From positions 19,489,928 to 19,553,927 of the forward strand of contig NC_080711.1 of NCBI RefSeq assembly GCF_019097595.1: a DNA stretch of 64,000 nucleotides, read 5' to 3'. How positions within the stretch are numbered: position 1 is the first letter of the stretch; every line of letters starts with the position of its first letter. This document shows positions 1-14,500 of this stretch, one piece after another. The notes beneath the pieces were generated by a model. The model was not told the DNA's origin. It saw only the letters and a program-made list of their open reading frames with translations, and ran no database searches. Position numbers and translations under genes: made by a program. This DNA is from Hemibagrus wyckioides. Its lineage: Eukaryota; Chordata; Actinopteri; Siluriformes; Bagridae.

Positions 1-2911
1 CTTACACAACCTTACACACTCAGAGCTCAGAAACTTCACTTGAAAATGGTGCTAGCTAAGTGTATGTGTCGCTGTTTTGTTACAAAATCAGTTATTAATC
101 CTTTTCTGTTACACATGCTGTGCATTCTGGGTAGTAATTCCGAATAACAGCATATCAACATGTGTAAATAAACAAAACAAATCTGGAGGCTTACAAAGTA
201 CACAAATACTGTAGTGGGCAAGACACTAGAGATTATAGGACTGGCGGGGAAAAGCAGAAAAGCTTTTAATCCATTGTTGTGTGTGTGAGAGTACGTGTGT
301 GTGTGTATGAGCAAAAAAAAAGAGAGAGAGAGAAACCACAAAGTGCCATCAGCCAGCTGTCAACGATTTACTTTAGACCCCAAACCATCTGCATCTTCAT
401 TCACTCCATCTGTCTCTTCTAATTTTTTCCCTTTCCTCTCATTCTTTCCTTTTCTCTTACACATCATACACATACCATATACTCGCTCTCGCAGAGTCTT
501 GCTTACACACACACACACCTGCAGTGTATATAACAATCTAGATCAGCCATTCAATCTAGAAATGTTTTACGAATAACACAGACATTCTGTCTTTCAACTT
601 CTCAGTTCAACAGTTCAGACTCATGCACCATCTTAAGCCTGCTTTATGCTTGTGTGCAACCCAGAGAAATGGATTATGGGAAAGCATAGCTTGGAGATAT
701 ACGCTTAGAAGAAGCCACATGCCGAAATGAAGCCATGTTTCTAGCTGCTAAAGTGTAAGAACTTTCTACAGTTAAGGTAACTATAAATGGATAAAAAGTA
801 CGTTGGATTTTTTTTATGGTTACAGTTCATGTAATCACTTATGCTTTAGCAGATAGAAATACTGACCATCTTTTTGCATGTCACTTAAACTAAGTGTAGA
901 TCTTTCAAGCTATACTTTCCCACAATCCCTTTCAGGCTTAAGACTGAACTGAGAAGGTACAAAACACAAAAATCTGTGTTATCCCTAAAGCATTTCTAGA
1001 TTGAAAGGCATTAATCAGCTGCGGTATATGAGGAATAAAACACTTGTTGTTCAAGTAAAATATAATCTGCTTTGAATCAGATCAGTTTTCTTAGAACAGC
1101 ATGTCCCCCTCAAATGGTTTATTCCTTTTTTTTTATTGGAAAGATGATGAACTGGATGTTTTTTTTTTCCCTCCTAAATCAGACCATCTTGACAATGATT
1201 TTATGAACAGCACATCCTGTTCCGTGTAAGAAGCGCTTATAGATATATTATATCTCATATTCATATTCTGAATAAAAACCCGATCCTGAAAAATCACCAT
1301 AACATCCTATCTAACATCTTGTTCTTTAATTTGTTGTGACAGGCTCTAGTTGTTCCATATTACCACAAAATGTGACATTTATTACTTTTTTTTTGTTTTG
1401 TTTTGTCTTGTTCTGTTTTGTTTTTTTTCCCCACGAACATGCTATGCAGCTGATGAAGGATTACAGTAAGTTAAATAAGTTAATGCTTCAGTTCTAAGGA
1501 AACTATACCAAGAAAACAGATATGGGTATTCTGTTATAGGTAAAAATTATGAATAATTGTGAATTACTGTGCTATCCTACTTCCTGTTTACCAAAACTGT
1601 GATCTTGTGGGTGAATGCTAAGCTGATGAGTGCTTACTGACACAATTTAATAACTAGTTTAAAGTTGAACAATCCTGATGCTCTGAAATTGCTCTTTTGT
1701 GTTTAATTTGGAAGTTTTTATATCCGAAGGCATGGATTTATTTTCTCAAACAGCAGCTCTCGATTTCCAGTTTTAACATAAACGACAAATTGATATCAAT
1801 GCTTCTACACTGAAAAAAATAATAAGAAAAATAAGATTTAAGAAAAATAATACATTTCTCAACAAAACAGCATTTCATTGCTTATACTAAACTTAATTTA
1901 AACTAGTTTCGTAAATACTTAGTAGATCATTTCACGTTGATTAACATAGACTGTTATTACAAAGATGTTGCCACTGACTAGAGCTATACATATAGTATTA
2001 AATTGAAGCTATATATGTGTTACTAGGGACCTGTATGGTGGACTTAGACGAATAATAATAATATTATTAATGTTAATAACATTAAAAATGTTTGTTTCAT
2101 AACAAAAAATCCATACACTTTGATTATGGTGAAGCTTTCTGTTTAATTTCTGTTCCTATTAAAATGGGCCAAGGGACAGAGCTGTAGAAATGCAAAAGTT
2201 GCTCTAATTTCTGGATATCTGGAGTATGGAACAGAACAAAAATAGACCCTGGATGCGATCCCTACAACTTTTGAAACTAGCTATTTATGTAATTAACTAA
2301 TTATTTACTTAGCACTGGCTGTGTGTTCTCCATGCTCAGATGATTTTTGTGATTTCTACGAGCACTTGGCAAACTCCGTTTATTTTGTTTTTTCCAGCTT
2401 TGTGAGTACGAGAAGTACATTTTCAGTCCTACACACCCTTCAGCCGATGTTTTTATGGGCCATTTAAGTATGTGGCTTTTGACAGCAAACCGAACAGTAA
2501 ACAAAGGAAAAGTATCTATTTCACTTACGGAAATTGTTTTAATTCAGATTAACAGGAAAACGCCCTAAACGGCACGTTTTAGTTCGTCTCTGACTCACGA
2601 CTGGCCGTCCTCCATTTGACACACACTCTTTATCGGTCTTTAAAACACTTTATTCAACTCATCCAAACTTTATTTCATCCAAAGTCTTCACTAGAAACGC
2701 TCACTGGTTGCCATTCTGGCGTTATGTCCTACTTTATCACTTGAACTCTCTTTATTTTGTTAAGTATTATTGCATTAGTCTCGAAATTGCTTTATTTAAA
2801 TAAATATTGTTTTTTTTTATTCTGTTATTGGCTCTTACACATATAAAGCATACAGTATGTTATAGTTTTATCAAAAAAAGTGGAAAATACTGATGTTACA
2901 TAAGTAACAAA

Positions 2912-2914
<3 letters not shown>

Positions 2915-2947
<33 letters not shown>
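2915..2947 (+). repeat. Poly(A) run, 33 bases
   Basis: Uninterrupted A run on the plus strand, so poly(T) on the fat4 strand. It may be the tail of an old plus-strand retroposon, but no recognisable body precedes it. Confidence 0.9.
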
Positions 2948-2950
<3 letters not shown>

Positions 2951-4308
2951 CTTCAATCTTACTTCCCCTGAAAGTAAGATCATTTCCAGCATATGAAAAA
3001 ATATCCATAAAAACACTGCTTAAGTACTTTAAGTTAATAAAAAAAACATAGAAACAGTTCATTAAAAAAACACACACTCACAACAGAGAACACTGACTTT
3101 CCTTGAATTTCATTGATACAAAATGTACACAAGTTCATAGTCTTATACGGATTTTGCTTTCATGTCAAATGTCAAGAGTAATGGCTCCTACAGGACAGGA
3201 AGTGAACTAGCTTCGAGACAGACAGCCGTCCCAGACACCTGCAAGTATTACTGTGTTATACACACACTTGCATTTACTCCCCTTTCACATAAGGAGCAGA
3301 CCAGAGAAGTCTGGTAAAATTAAACGGGAAAAAAAAAAATCTGAGTGCCCCAGAAACTGTTTCTACTTCATCAGGTATCAATGACTAAAAACATTTTCTT
3401 CAGTCAATCCTTATTACGTAATAACCTCAGTTATTATAACTGAGACGGATCCTTTGTCGAGCTGCATGCGAAACTGAAATCTGTCAGAAGGTCCTGTGCG
3501 TATGCCATTCATGTTTTTGAAAATGTCAAACCAAATACTGAGAAATATCATTTGACCAAACCGTATTAGTTCGTGAGAACAGTTCTCAGTAGTGCACTCA
3601 GACTTTTGGACTACTTTATGTTTGGAGAGCTGGAATGAGAGAAGCAGTTTTTTTTTTGCTGATGAAGTTCATATGGTCATGCTGTTAAAAACAGCCACAT
3701 CCTCCCTTGGCTTTCTGCTGCATGGAAGAACGCAAATGAAAGTCTATGGGGTCATCAAGGACCTTTCGGGTTTTTATGGACGTCTTAGGGATCCATGAAG
3801 AAGTATTAAAGGCTACAGTCCAAAAGTCTGAGTCTATGCAAAACCTGGTTTCAATGTTTTTTTTTTTTTGTTTGTTTTTTTGAGACATGTACAAAAATAA
3901 GTTATTACATGGAACAGAGGAGAAATGAAACCATTTTTGTGAGCTCTATCAGCTACTAGTTACTGAATAGAGACAGTCATTTACAGATACAAGTGAATTG
4001 GTCCAGCCTTAAAATGGTGTTCAATTTCTGTCAAAACAATCAATATCTGATTTCCTGCTATGGTTTGTTGAACATGTAGCTCCATTGCTCCAAGTTTTTG
4101 TTTGCAAGTTTGAATTCTGTAACACTAGAATCAACAGTGAAATACGAACGGTTTTTGGTAAAGGACTCAGACTTATTGGACTATTTCAAATCTTTCTTAC
4201 TTACAAGGATCAGGAGAATGGTCACAGATATATCGCTCTGCCTTACTGCATTTAAGCTCGTCTTTTTACAAATACAAGTACCAAAATACAGACAAAAAAA
4301 GAAGAACA

Positions 4309-4314
4309 TTTATT
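4309..4314 (-). promoter_or_regulatory. Nearest polyadenylation hexamer to the fat4 stop
   Basis: AATAAA reads on the minus strand about 70 bases after the stop codon, followed by a T-rich gene-strand stretch. It would give a very short 3' UTR. Later hexamers down to 2649 are equally possible, so this is only a candidate. Confidence 0.3.
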
Positions 4315-4381
4315 ATTGCAAGCGATTGGCTTCTCTCGGTCCTTATCTCCTCCAGTTCTGTTTGATCCAAGAGAGAATATC

Positions 4382-6276
4382 TCATACGTATTGCTCTGCC
4401 TCTCCTTCGGCAATGATGGTAACGGAACCATCGCCGCTGTTCATTTCGACATCGTTAGCAGCATTAGAATTTTCTGGAAGCATAGCTAAATCTTTAAAAA
4501 CGTCAACATAATGGCTAAATCCTGGTCCCCAGTTTAGTAGACTGTCCCAGTTGAAATTGCCAGATCCTTGGCCAAGTTTGTGGGGCAGTGTGTGATGCTG
4601 ATACTCCCCAAAGGTGGGGTGGCCTCCACTGGCCCCGCCCTCCGCCCTACGGCTTGAGTACCTCCTTTGCTTGATTCTTCCCCCTCCATAATCTTCATCA
4701 TCAGCATCGGATTCATTAACTTGTGATAGTTTTGGAACTCGAGAACCATAGTTGACTGGTTTTTCCCGGTCATATTCCATCTCTGAGCAGGTGAACGAGT
4801 CGTGTGAGTCGCTCTCAGAGGACGAATCCGGGGCTGGAATTCCATCTGCGGGATTTCGCACGCGAGAAAGTGGACGTCGGGCGTCTTCCTCAGATGACGA
4901 GCGGCCATGGTCAGCGCTGCAGATGCTGGGGTTTCTGGGTCGTGGAGTGTTGAGTCGCTCCACTTCCTCTATGGACAATCCAATAGGAGGTCCGGTCTCT
5001 AACGGAATTTGCTCAATCGGTTGTTTCAAGCGGCTTGCGGGTCTTGACCCGTGACCCGCCATCGTCTGTGGGCTCTTGCTGCGCCTTCCAAGGCGTGATG
5101 CTGTATAATTAAAAATAGCTGCAGACTGGCAAGTGTCTCCATGAAGGTCCAGAGGGCTTCCATCACGTCTCGCCAGATTCAGATTCATCTCCCTTGTTGG
5201 TGTGTTGCGGTAAAATGAGGCCGGTTTGCTGAAATGTGCCGGGCTGTGGCGGGACAAGGGGGTAGGTGTAGGGCAGGGGGCATGGCTAAGTGGCGTTTGG
5301 CGGAGTCCTTGAGTGTAAGAAGGTTGGTAAGTGTAACTAGCAGCACCCAAGGTTAGTGGTGATTGCCGAGCGTAACCCAGAGGACTATGGCGTTGGATTT
5401 GGATGCTGAATTTGGGGGTGTGACTTCGGAACTGTTTGTAATGTTGGACAATGTCGGCATCAGAAGGTGCGATACTGCTGGCATTATCAATGTCATAGTG
5501 CTCAATTTCTGCGATTTCCGGTGCACTCGGAATCGTATCGCCACTCTCCGGGACGTCTGTCTCATCGTATATCAGGTAAGGGTTCTCACGCTCGATAATA
5601 TCTGGCTTTGGGTTTCCTTCCGGCTGCTTTCGCACTGTCATGTCAACGTCCCCAATGTTATCCGGATCATCAAATGCCACATTCTCGCTTCCCTTCTTCT
5701 TCTTCTTTTTCTTTTTCTTTGCTTTCTTTTCCTCCTTTGGAATGGCTGTCTTCCCACCACCTTTGCAGTGATTGTGCAAAATAAGGCCAAGCACTAACAG
5801 AGCGAGAATCGTTGCACAGCCACCCACAATCGCTGGAACCGCCCAAATTGGCAAAACGAATTCCTCATTGTTGGAGTCAGAAACACAACTAAACCCTCCA
5901 TTGGTTCCAACTTTGCATGCTGTGCCATGTGGACAAGTCACACCCAAGCATGCCACTAGGGTTTCACAGACTCGTCCTGTGTACAATTCATCGCACACAC
6001 AGCTGAAACCACCACGGTTAGCGGGGACACAACTGCCACCATTTTGACAGGGACTGGAAGCGCAGTCTCCAGGAGGAACGCACTGGTAGCTAAACCACTG
6101 GTTGACGCACATCATTCCATCCCAGCAGGGGGCACTAGCACACATGTTTGGCCCACGGCAACCGATTTTCACCGATTCATCAGTTCCGGAAATGAAGATG
6201 GAGACAGTTCGGTGGTCACCGGAGAATGGCAGGAGCTCATTGTTGTATTTTATATATGCATAGCAGCCATCAAAAC
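4382..6276 (-). CDS. fat4: fat4 exon 17: LamG2 end, EGFs, membrane helix, cytoplasmic tail, stop
   Basis: 1,895 bases ending at TGA 4384-4382. The acceptor is CCTTTCAG/GTTTTGATGG. It encodes the LamG2 end ([20 protein letters not shown]), a partial EGF ([15 protein letters not shown]), a full EGF ([13 protein letters not shown] to GRVCE) and a short cysteine stretch. The membrane helix [20 protein letters not shown] and on lies near 5857-5777. After it comes a lysine run of about ten, then [13 protein letters not shown]. The tail of about 464 residues carries [69 protein letters not shown] and the end EAEQYV. The final four residues could be a non-classical PDZ ligand; published FAT4 work links its tail to MUPP1/Pals1 scaffolds. 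Confidence 0.98.
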
Positions 6277-8493
6277 CTGAAAGGAGACAAAGAGAGTATT
6301 ACTGGCATTCTGAATATCATACAGATTATTAGCATTCAGGCTAGGATTCTTATTATAAGCCAGGCAATTCTTCTTCTCTTTAATTATCATTGTTAACAAT
6401 CATCAACAACATAAAACATTAAGAGAGATATTAATGCTAATAGCTTTAATTCTACAATATAACAAATAATTATCATTAGAAGAATGCTAATCAGCAGATT
6501 AATATTAACATTCATTTTTGGCTTAAAAAAGTAGGAGTATTAGTATATTTTGTTATACTAACATACTAATATTACTGTATTACTACCTTAGGTTTTAGTA
6601 TTCTAAGTATTCTAATATTCTAGTGTTCGTTTTAGCATAGATGGATTACTAGCATAATTTTTAGTATCAGCAGGATATTATTAGTATTAGTCATTTTTAC
6701 TCAAGAACATATTATTTGCACATTTGCACAGCCACTGTTTCTGGTATTACCCACAAATAGCAACATCTGGTCAAATTTGCTCTCTTTATCTCACTGCAGC
6801 AAATTGAAACACACTAAACTGCATGTGAAATATGGGAGCATTAAAGTTTCCCCGTGTGCAGGTTAGAGGGATCAGGTTCAGCCAAAGCTGACTTGGCCTT
6901 TTCGTGTCTAATAAAGCAAAACCAAATCCTCTCCATTTACATTGGGGGGGGGTAAATTCAATAAACATCTGTTTATGTTGGTGAAGCAACATCAAGAGGA
7001 AACACGATAGCTTACGTTCTGATTAGTCACATCACCATTTCACCCAGATGGTTCTGAACCCGATATATGTAGCCAAAGATGTTATCTTTTAAAAAATTTC
7101 TCTAGACATTCCTGGATTCAATAAGAGTTGACTGGTAAAACTATGTTATTTTAACCATTATCAAAAACGTAGTGTTTTTTTTTTAAACAAACTTTTCATT
7201 CTGAACTAATATTAAGTTAAAAATATTTCTTTGAACAAGCTGCTGTATTTGCTAACATAGTAATTTAATAGTGTGCTAGCTTGCTAACGCCACCATTGGG
7301 CTCATAAATATAACCAAGAACTGAATAATATGTAACACATGCTATATAAATAGTCTAGTTGGCTAAATCTTTTTAAAATGATAAAACAGAAAAGCTAACA
7401 AAGGTTGGTTTTTGGTAAGGATCCTGAAAAATGAAAAGACAGGGAAGTGTCAAAATTTCCGATTTCAAAAATTATCTTCTTTTCCAAATCCAATTGGTAA
7501 TTGTCTATAGAATTTTTATAGAAATAATAAAAAACTTTAATAATGTTAAGTCTGAATGTTCAGATGATTCGTGTAGTGAAAATGATGTCATATCACCATG
7601 GTAAACCTTGTTCCGTATTAAACGTTGAAGCACATTTTCATATCTCGTCCATATATTTCTTATTCCTCCTCCTCCTTTCCTCCCAGATTTTTGGGATTGG
7701 ACATAATGGTGACATAATGGTGATTTCTCTCAGCAGAGGAGCTGGGTTATATCCTGCTAAGTGCAATTATAGTGTAATCTTTAGTCATATTCAGCTTTCT
7801 TAGATATTCCATGGATTTCTGTTGTACCATAGTTTGAATAAGATTTAACATCTAGCTAGCTGAACTGTTTGCAAAAAAAAAAAAAATGGATCCTTGAATA
7901 ATAAGACTCAGCTCAGGAAAGCGTTGGATTAGTGTTTGCTAACTGACAAAGCAAAGACCTAAAGCTAATATGAAGATGTGACTGGTTAACCTGGGGTGGT
8001 CTTCTGCAGGTTAGCCCGCGGCGGCTCTCCTCCGAGCGACAGCGTGAGGACATCGAGACCTCCGAAGTCCTGCGTGGTGTGTGTGATGACGCGCAGGATC
8101 GTCTCATCGATGAGGACTGTGGTGGAAGAGGTGTTCCTCTGTAACAGCAGAGTGTGCCATTGACCGTCTGAGAAAACTCCATCTCCCACAATCCTCTCCA
8201 CCTTCCCCGCCACACCAGCATCGGACACATACTGCAGGTTCCCGTTCTTCAGCTGGTGCATGGAACAAACTTTTGGTTACTGAGGTGAAGGCCAGGGCTA
8301 GAGCAGTATTTAAATACAACAATACACACATTAGTGGAAATTTCTTACAAGGGATACAAGGGAGGAAAAGTGTGTGTGTGTGTAAGAAAGAGAATGTGCA
8401 AAAGAAAGAATAGGACAAGGGGAAAGAGAGGAAGAAAAGAAGGTTGTTGGTTGTAGAGGTAGAGAAAGAGAAAGAGTAAAACAGACAGTAAGA

Positions 8494-8543
<50 letters not shown>

Positions 8544-11500
8544 TAAATCTTGATACTGTGTGTCCAACTTCACACATTTCCGTCACTGAGTTCAGTTTGA
8601 GTATGACTTCTATTGAAGCCAGAGAAAGAGAGATAGAAAGGCAGGAGAAGAGGGAGAGAGGACTAGAGAAAGATAAATGTCCCTAGTATCATGTAATAGA
8701 GGAGAAAAGAGGTAAAGCATGAGGGGGAGAGAGGGAAGAGTGTACACTGTGCAGGTTGTGTGATTTAAAACAGTCACAAACTCTGGAAATGGAAAATCCA
8801 TCTTGCCAAGGAAAGAAAAAAAATGAAGTGAAAATCAATCTGGGGAACAAATCTTGACCTCTGCCTTTCTAGCTTCATGTACTGATACTGTGTGTGTGTG
8901 TATATGTGTGCGTGAAGTAAAATGTTAAATGACAGGAGATTAGTAATAGAAAGAAGAATGAAGCAGATGGAGGAAACGGAAGACAGCAAGCAAAGTAGAG
9001 AAAGGGGATTGATAACAGGAATAGAGAGATGAAGTAAAAGATATAGAAGAAATAAGAAGTAAGGAATTTCTGGTGAAACAAAGGGAGTGATAGAGAGAAC
9101 ACTATAAAAGAAAGAGGAAAGAATTGGTGTTGGGGGGAAGAGATGCAGAGGGATTAAGTGATTGGCTTTGTGCCTAGAATTAGTCAAATTTAAACTGGAA
9201 CTGAGTGAGGAAATACAACACACACACACACACAACTCATCTCTTGCTAAGGTGAATCCAGGCTTAGAGATATCTGTAGTGTATGTGTGTTACTTCTTAC
9301 CCTGACAGTAGTGTAGTTAGAGATCTCCTGGATGTGTAAAATTGTTCCAGTTTTGCTGCGAGTGCGGAACCTCAGCTCCAGACTGCTGGTCTCGGAGCGT
9401 GTACGCGAGTGTGTTTGTAACTGTGGGTATGTCTGTGAGAAGCTCTGCAAATTCCGCTGCATCATCACGTCTCTCTTCCAGCTCTGACGAAGAGAGTAAT
9501 CCAAACGTCCGCTCCCATCAAGGGATAGAGCGGAATCTGCAGAAATGACTGGGAGAGAAGAAGAGGAAAAATCATTTTAAACTACTCTTCAGTTAGGCCC
9601 TTCTCCATCAATATATCCAATTGTCCCCCGAGCCCTCTTTCTCCACTGCTCTATATGTCTGCCTCTGTCAGGTCTTACCTCTTTGACCTATATCAAAATG
9701 CCCCACTTCTATCTTATTATTCTATTTGAAAGTGAACCATCAGATCAGACTTACCCCATTGATCTACTCTGCCCACCCTGGCCCAGTTGCTCATTCCCAT
9801 TTTTTTTTCACTATATGAAACTGCCCCTGAACGGTCTTACCACACAAATCCATTTCAAATGGCCCCCTTTGACCTAAATCAAATTACCCAAGTTGACAAC
9901 CCTATCCTATTATTCCAATCAAGCTGTCCCTTTAAGCAATCATATCCTTTCAAAAAAGATGTCCTTTCTGGTCCATCCTTCCCTAATAATCTATATTATA
10001 TCAGATTCACCTCCTCTGACATTTCTAAACACACAAATCTGCCACATATGCCCATTTATTCTTGATCTATGTGAAACAGCCTTCTAACTTTATCCGTTCA
10101 ACCTCTCAGATCCCTCTTTGACTGATCTTTATTTAATTTGCCACCTTTGTACCTTTTTTCTTCCATCAGCTGCCCTCTATGACCAGCCTTAGCCAGTAGT
10201 TCCAAAGCAAGCTGCCTTCTCTGATCAGTATTACTCAATTGATCCAAGTAAAATTGTCCCCTCTGACCAATTTTACCCAATGACTGCAAATCTAGCTGCT
10301 CCCTTATGACCAATCTTACTCAATTTATCCAAATCAAGCTGCCCCCCATCCAACCTTACCCAGTTGATCCAAATCAAGCTGCCCCCGTCCAATCATACCT
10401 AATTGATCCAAATCAAGCTGCCCCCGTTTGACCAATCTTACCCGGTTACTCCAAATCAAAGTGCCCTGTCTGACCGATCTTACCCAGATACTCCAAAATC
10501 AAGCTGTACCCTCTGACCAATTTTGTCCAGTAGCTCCAAATCAAGCTGCCCCCTCTGACCAATATGACCCAGTTACTCCAAATCAAGCTGCTTCCTTTGA
10601 CTTATTTTACCCAGTTTCCCCAAGTTTCACTGCCCTGTCTGACCAAACTTACCCAACTGATCCAAATCAAGCTGCCGTCTCTGATCAGTATTACCCAATT
10701 GATCCATATCAAATTGTCCTTTCTGACCAGTTTTCCCCAGTTACTCGAAATCAAGCTGCTCACTTGTGACCAATCTTACCCAGTTACTCCAATCAAAGTG
10801 CCCTGTCTGACTGATCTTACCCAGATACTCCAAAATCAAGCTGCCCCCTCTGACCAATTTTGCCCAGTAGCTCCAAATCAAGCATCCCACTCTGACCAAT
10901 ATTACCCAGTTACTGCAAATCAAGCTGTTTCCTCTGACTTATTTTAGCCAGTTTCTCCAAGTCAAACCGCCCTGTCTGACCAAACGTACCCAAATGATCC
11001 AAATCAAGCTGCCCCCCTATGACCTGTTGCAAAGCATTTAAGCCATTATTCAGTTAATTCTTTGACCCATCAATCTATAGTAACCCCGTTCTGAATCTTA
11101 TGCAATCAATCTCAATTAAACACCCTCTTTGACCAAATTCCCAATTAATCCAAATCTAAATCCAATGAATCACATTCCTTACATTTCTCACAGTATTTCC
11201 CTGTGAGTCCTTCAGTGCATTGGCACTGTTGCCATGACCACATGTCCAAACATGTCCCACCATGCCTGCAAGGGTTAGTGACACATGCTCCTTCCATCCT
11301 GGGGCATCTGCAAGACACACACACACACACACACACATATAAAGACAACATTTTGATGTACTGACAGACAGAGAAGCAGATGAGATGATCCCACCACTAA
11401 CAAAAACAGATCGAAAGAGAGCGAGCCACATTAGCATATTAGCAAAAGATCTGTCTCCTCCATTTTATAAACCCATAAAAACACTGCATGTTTTTTCTAG

Positions 11501-14500
11501 CTTACAAAAACAGACATTTGGAGACTAATAAAAGTGTATCAGACAGCAGGCGGTTGACTGAAGTGTGATCTTCAATAGCTGCCTGTTGAGGGCAGTGGGT
11601 TCACTGAGTGTGTAGGAATATAGAGTCCAAAAGAGTTCAGTAGCAAGAACTGTTTTTATTTCAACAATTATCAAAACACCAATACTACTGTATCTTTCCT
11701 TCTCTCCGTATGAAACATACTTGGTAATGGTGAACCCAGTCATTTTTCCCAGTCATTTTTCTTAGACAGTGTATGTTTTTTCAAAGTTCTTCTCTGTTGA
11801 CTGAGCTAACAGTACACACAGATGTGCAGTGCTATAGTTTTCTTTCAGGCTTCATCAACATCTTGTCTTTGCCAAACAGGACAGTAGTCATAAATAAACC
11901 ACAGGCAAAGATATCGTTTTTAGCTCAAAAAAGACATTTCAACAAAGGTGTGCTAGTAAACATGAAAAGCTGTGAAGAGACAAAGATATACATCCCTGGT
12001 TTAAAATACCATTTATTCTTTTTCAAGGTTAGCATTTTCAGCTTAGGTTGTCCAGTCTGAATACTTTTTCTTCCTCTCTAATCTCATAAAAAAGATTTCT
12101 TGTGATATTTAGGTGCACTATGGCTAGTGCAGTACAACTAGCATGTATAACTGGTAGCAAACTACCACAACTACAAAAGGAGGGGCCAACCATACATCCT
12201 AAAGAACAGACAAAAACTTTAAAATAACCAAAAAAAAATGCATTACTTCCATGGTAGAGGACATAAAAACTCAATTTCAATCCAGAAATTAAGGCAAAAT
12301 CTTCATTGAAATACTTCAGAGAAATGAATTTATGCTTAGAAGTGTATGTGAAACACACCTGTCTAAGATGCCTTGAGACGACAGGGCCTGTGATGGCTCC
12401 AGAGGACGTCCGTTGATGGCAAATTCCATGATGCAGCCGACAAAATCATGTGTGTTCACCTGATTTTTTCGCTGTAGGAGCGGTTCGATTGCCCGAACAC
12501 CACCGACTGACAAACGATTCGGCTGTACGTCCAATATCCTGTGAGAATAAACGAGTAAGAAGATATAGGGATGAAGGAGATAGGGAGAGCAAAAGACAGA
12601 GAAAGGCAGAGAGACAGAGAAAAAAGGTAAAAAGAGAGAAAGAATAAAATACAGAATGCAGAAAACACAAGAAAGAAAGAGATAGTGAAAGGTGAAGCGA
12701 GTCCGAAAGAAAGCAGAAATAGGAGACAGAGACAGAGCCAAAGAAAAACAATCGGCAGACAACGAAGAGAATACAAAGACAAACCAGACGGGGAAAATTA
12801 GAAGGACAGTGAGAGACAGAGAAAGATAGGGTTAGTAACTCCCAGAAGGACACATGGGCTATTGTGTCCAAATAAACCACACATTGACAATAAATAATGA
12901 TAATAAAAATAATGAAATTTGATGCATGTAATTGAATTACCAATTGAAGCTAATTTAGCAAGGAAAACTACAGCTACCATTGTAAATATAAGTGTGTATT
13001 CACCAGTCAGTATGGACAGCCACATTGCTGACAGCGCAGTACCCAGGCTCCTGTTCTTCTCCACAAAGATCAACAGTGAGCGATGCAGCCTTACAAAGGA
13101 AAAAGAAAATACATTGCTTGTTAGCAAAATAAGCCTCAAATAAGCCTTTGCTGCAATGACAATTGAAAGGCTGCAAGGAGTTTTTGTATCCTTTTCACTG
13201 CAATGACTTGAGGTAAACAACCACAAAACAACTTGTGGTAAACAACAAACAATGCTAACAAGAAGCAAGGCTGTTAAAGTTTCCTTTATTTGTATCCTTC
13301 ACATTTCATTGAATTGAAATGAGGTAAAGAGAAACAGTGCTAATTATGCTACCAGCTAGCAAAACCTAGTGAAGGTCAGTTTCAATTTCTGATTGTAGTT
13401 TCCTGATTCTTTTATCATTCTTCATGCAAGATTTAAGATGAGGTAAAGAAAAACAATCCTAATAATGCTGATTAAAGAAATATATCATGATCTAATTAGC
13501 ATGGCTGGTAGGTGGTTCCTTTCTCTTGTATCCTACTAACTGCAGGTGAGAAAAAGGAAAAACAATGCTTACAATCAGTACTAGTTTGCAAAGATGCTAG
13601 AATATTCTTTGAGTTTGTATCCTTCTTACCATAATGGCTTATGGTGGGGTAAAGATAAACAATGCTAACGACACTAGGAATTAAACATATAAAGGACCAG
13701 CTAGCATGACTGCTTGGATTTTCCTATTTCTTCTATCCTTCTAAACTGAGAAGACCCCAAACTAAAAGTTCACATGAGGAGAAATGAGATCAGGCAAAAT
13801 TGTTGTGAATGAAATAAAGAGTTACAGTGAGTTAAATAGAAACATCATTCCTCTCTCCTGTTAAACAAACACACTATGGCTCCTCACTGCCATTGTGTCC
13901 AAACCCACAACTCTGTGGTTTATGAACAGAGGGAGGAAAGACGGTTGTGGCAAGAGAGATGGAAAGAGCGCAAAGGTGTTGAAAAACAGGGGGCGAAGCT
14001 TGGCGCCCACACAGGCCTCTGGGTAAACACAGCAAAAACCCGCAAAAAGCCCCCGTTCCTAATCGTTAACGCAGAACTGTGGCTTGGGAGAGTGAAATAC
14101 GGCTGCAAGAAAATAAACCAACGATGGAAACAAGACGCATTTGTCTTCTGCAGCTTTGGTGTACACTGATACAGTTGAGTTACCGCATGGCTCGACCATC
14201 TGGGCTTTTTATTACTGTGGCTCTACACTTCAAAGAGCCTTGGCCGCAAAGAAAGACCTCGCACAGCAAGCGTACTGATCTACAATTGGCTCTCCAAGTC
14301 CACAGAATCACATTCGTTAAGATATGAAAGGCAAATACTTGGACCCTAAAGATATACAGCATACAAAGGCAAAGAATCCCAGACATAGTGTGACGTAAAA
14401 ATAACTGACCCCTTGTTGCAAACTATTAGAATATTTGTTGTCTTAAGTGTGTTGAGCATCGGCAGTTTGTTTTTATACAACGTAGGCGCTTATTGCACAG

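Larger units (their letters stand above)
1..4381 (-). other. fat4 3' UTR and downstream flank
   Basis: No supported coding region. The 3' UTR must begin at 4381 but its end is not fixed. AATAAA on the minus strand occurs at 4314-4309, about 70 bases after the stop, and again near 2822-2817, 2796-2791 and 2654-2649. The stretch is AT-rich, with an A33 run at 2915-2947 (T33 on the gene strand), a short GT run near 291-307 and A/T homopolymers. Beyond about 2600 I see nothing I can name. Confidence 0.6.

Noticed and set aside
4098..4511. 137-codon plus-strand ORF over the fat4 stop
   Set aside because: Half of it is antisense to the conserved fat4 C-terminus; the rest is AT-rich 3' UTR.
10428..10947. 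Two plus-strand ORFs of 113 and 127 codons with repeated 14-residue pattern
   Set aside because: They read through the 42-bp minisatellite; the period near a multiple of three keeps the frame open by chance.
12316..12943. Overlapping minus-strand ORFs of 108-165 codons
   Set aside because: They are Phe/Leu/Ser-rich translations of the C/T-rich intron 12; only 12359-12538 in one frame is a real exon.
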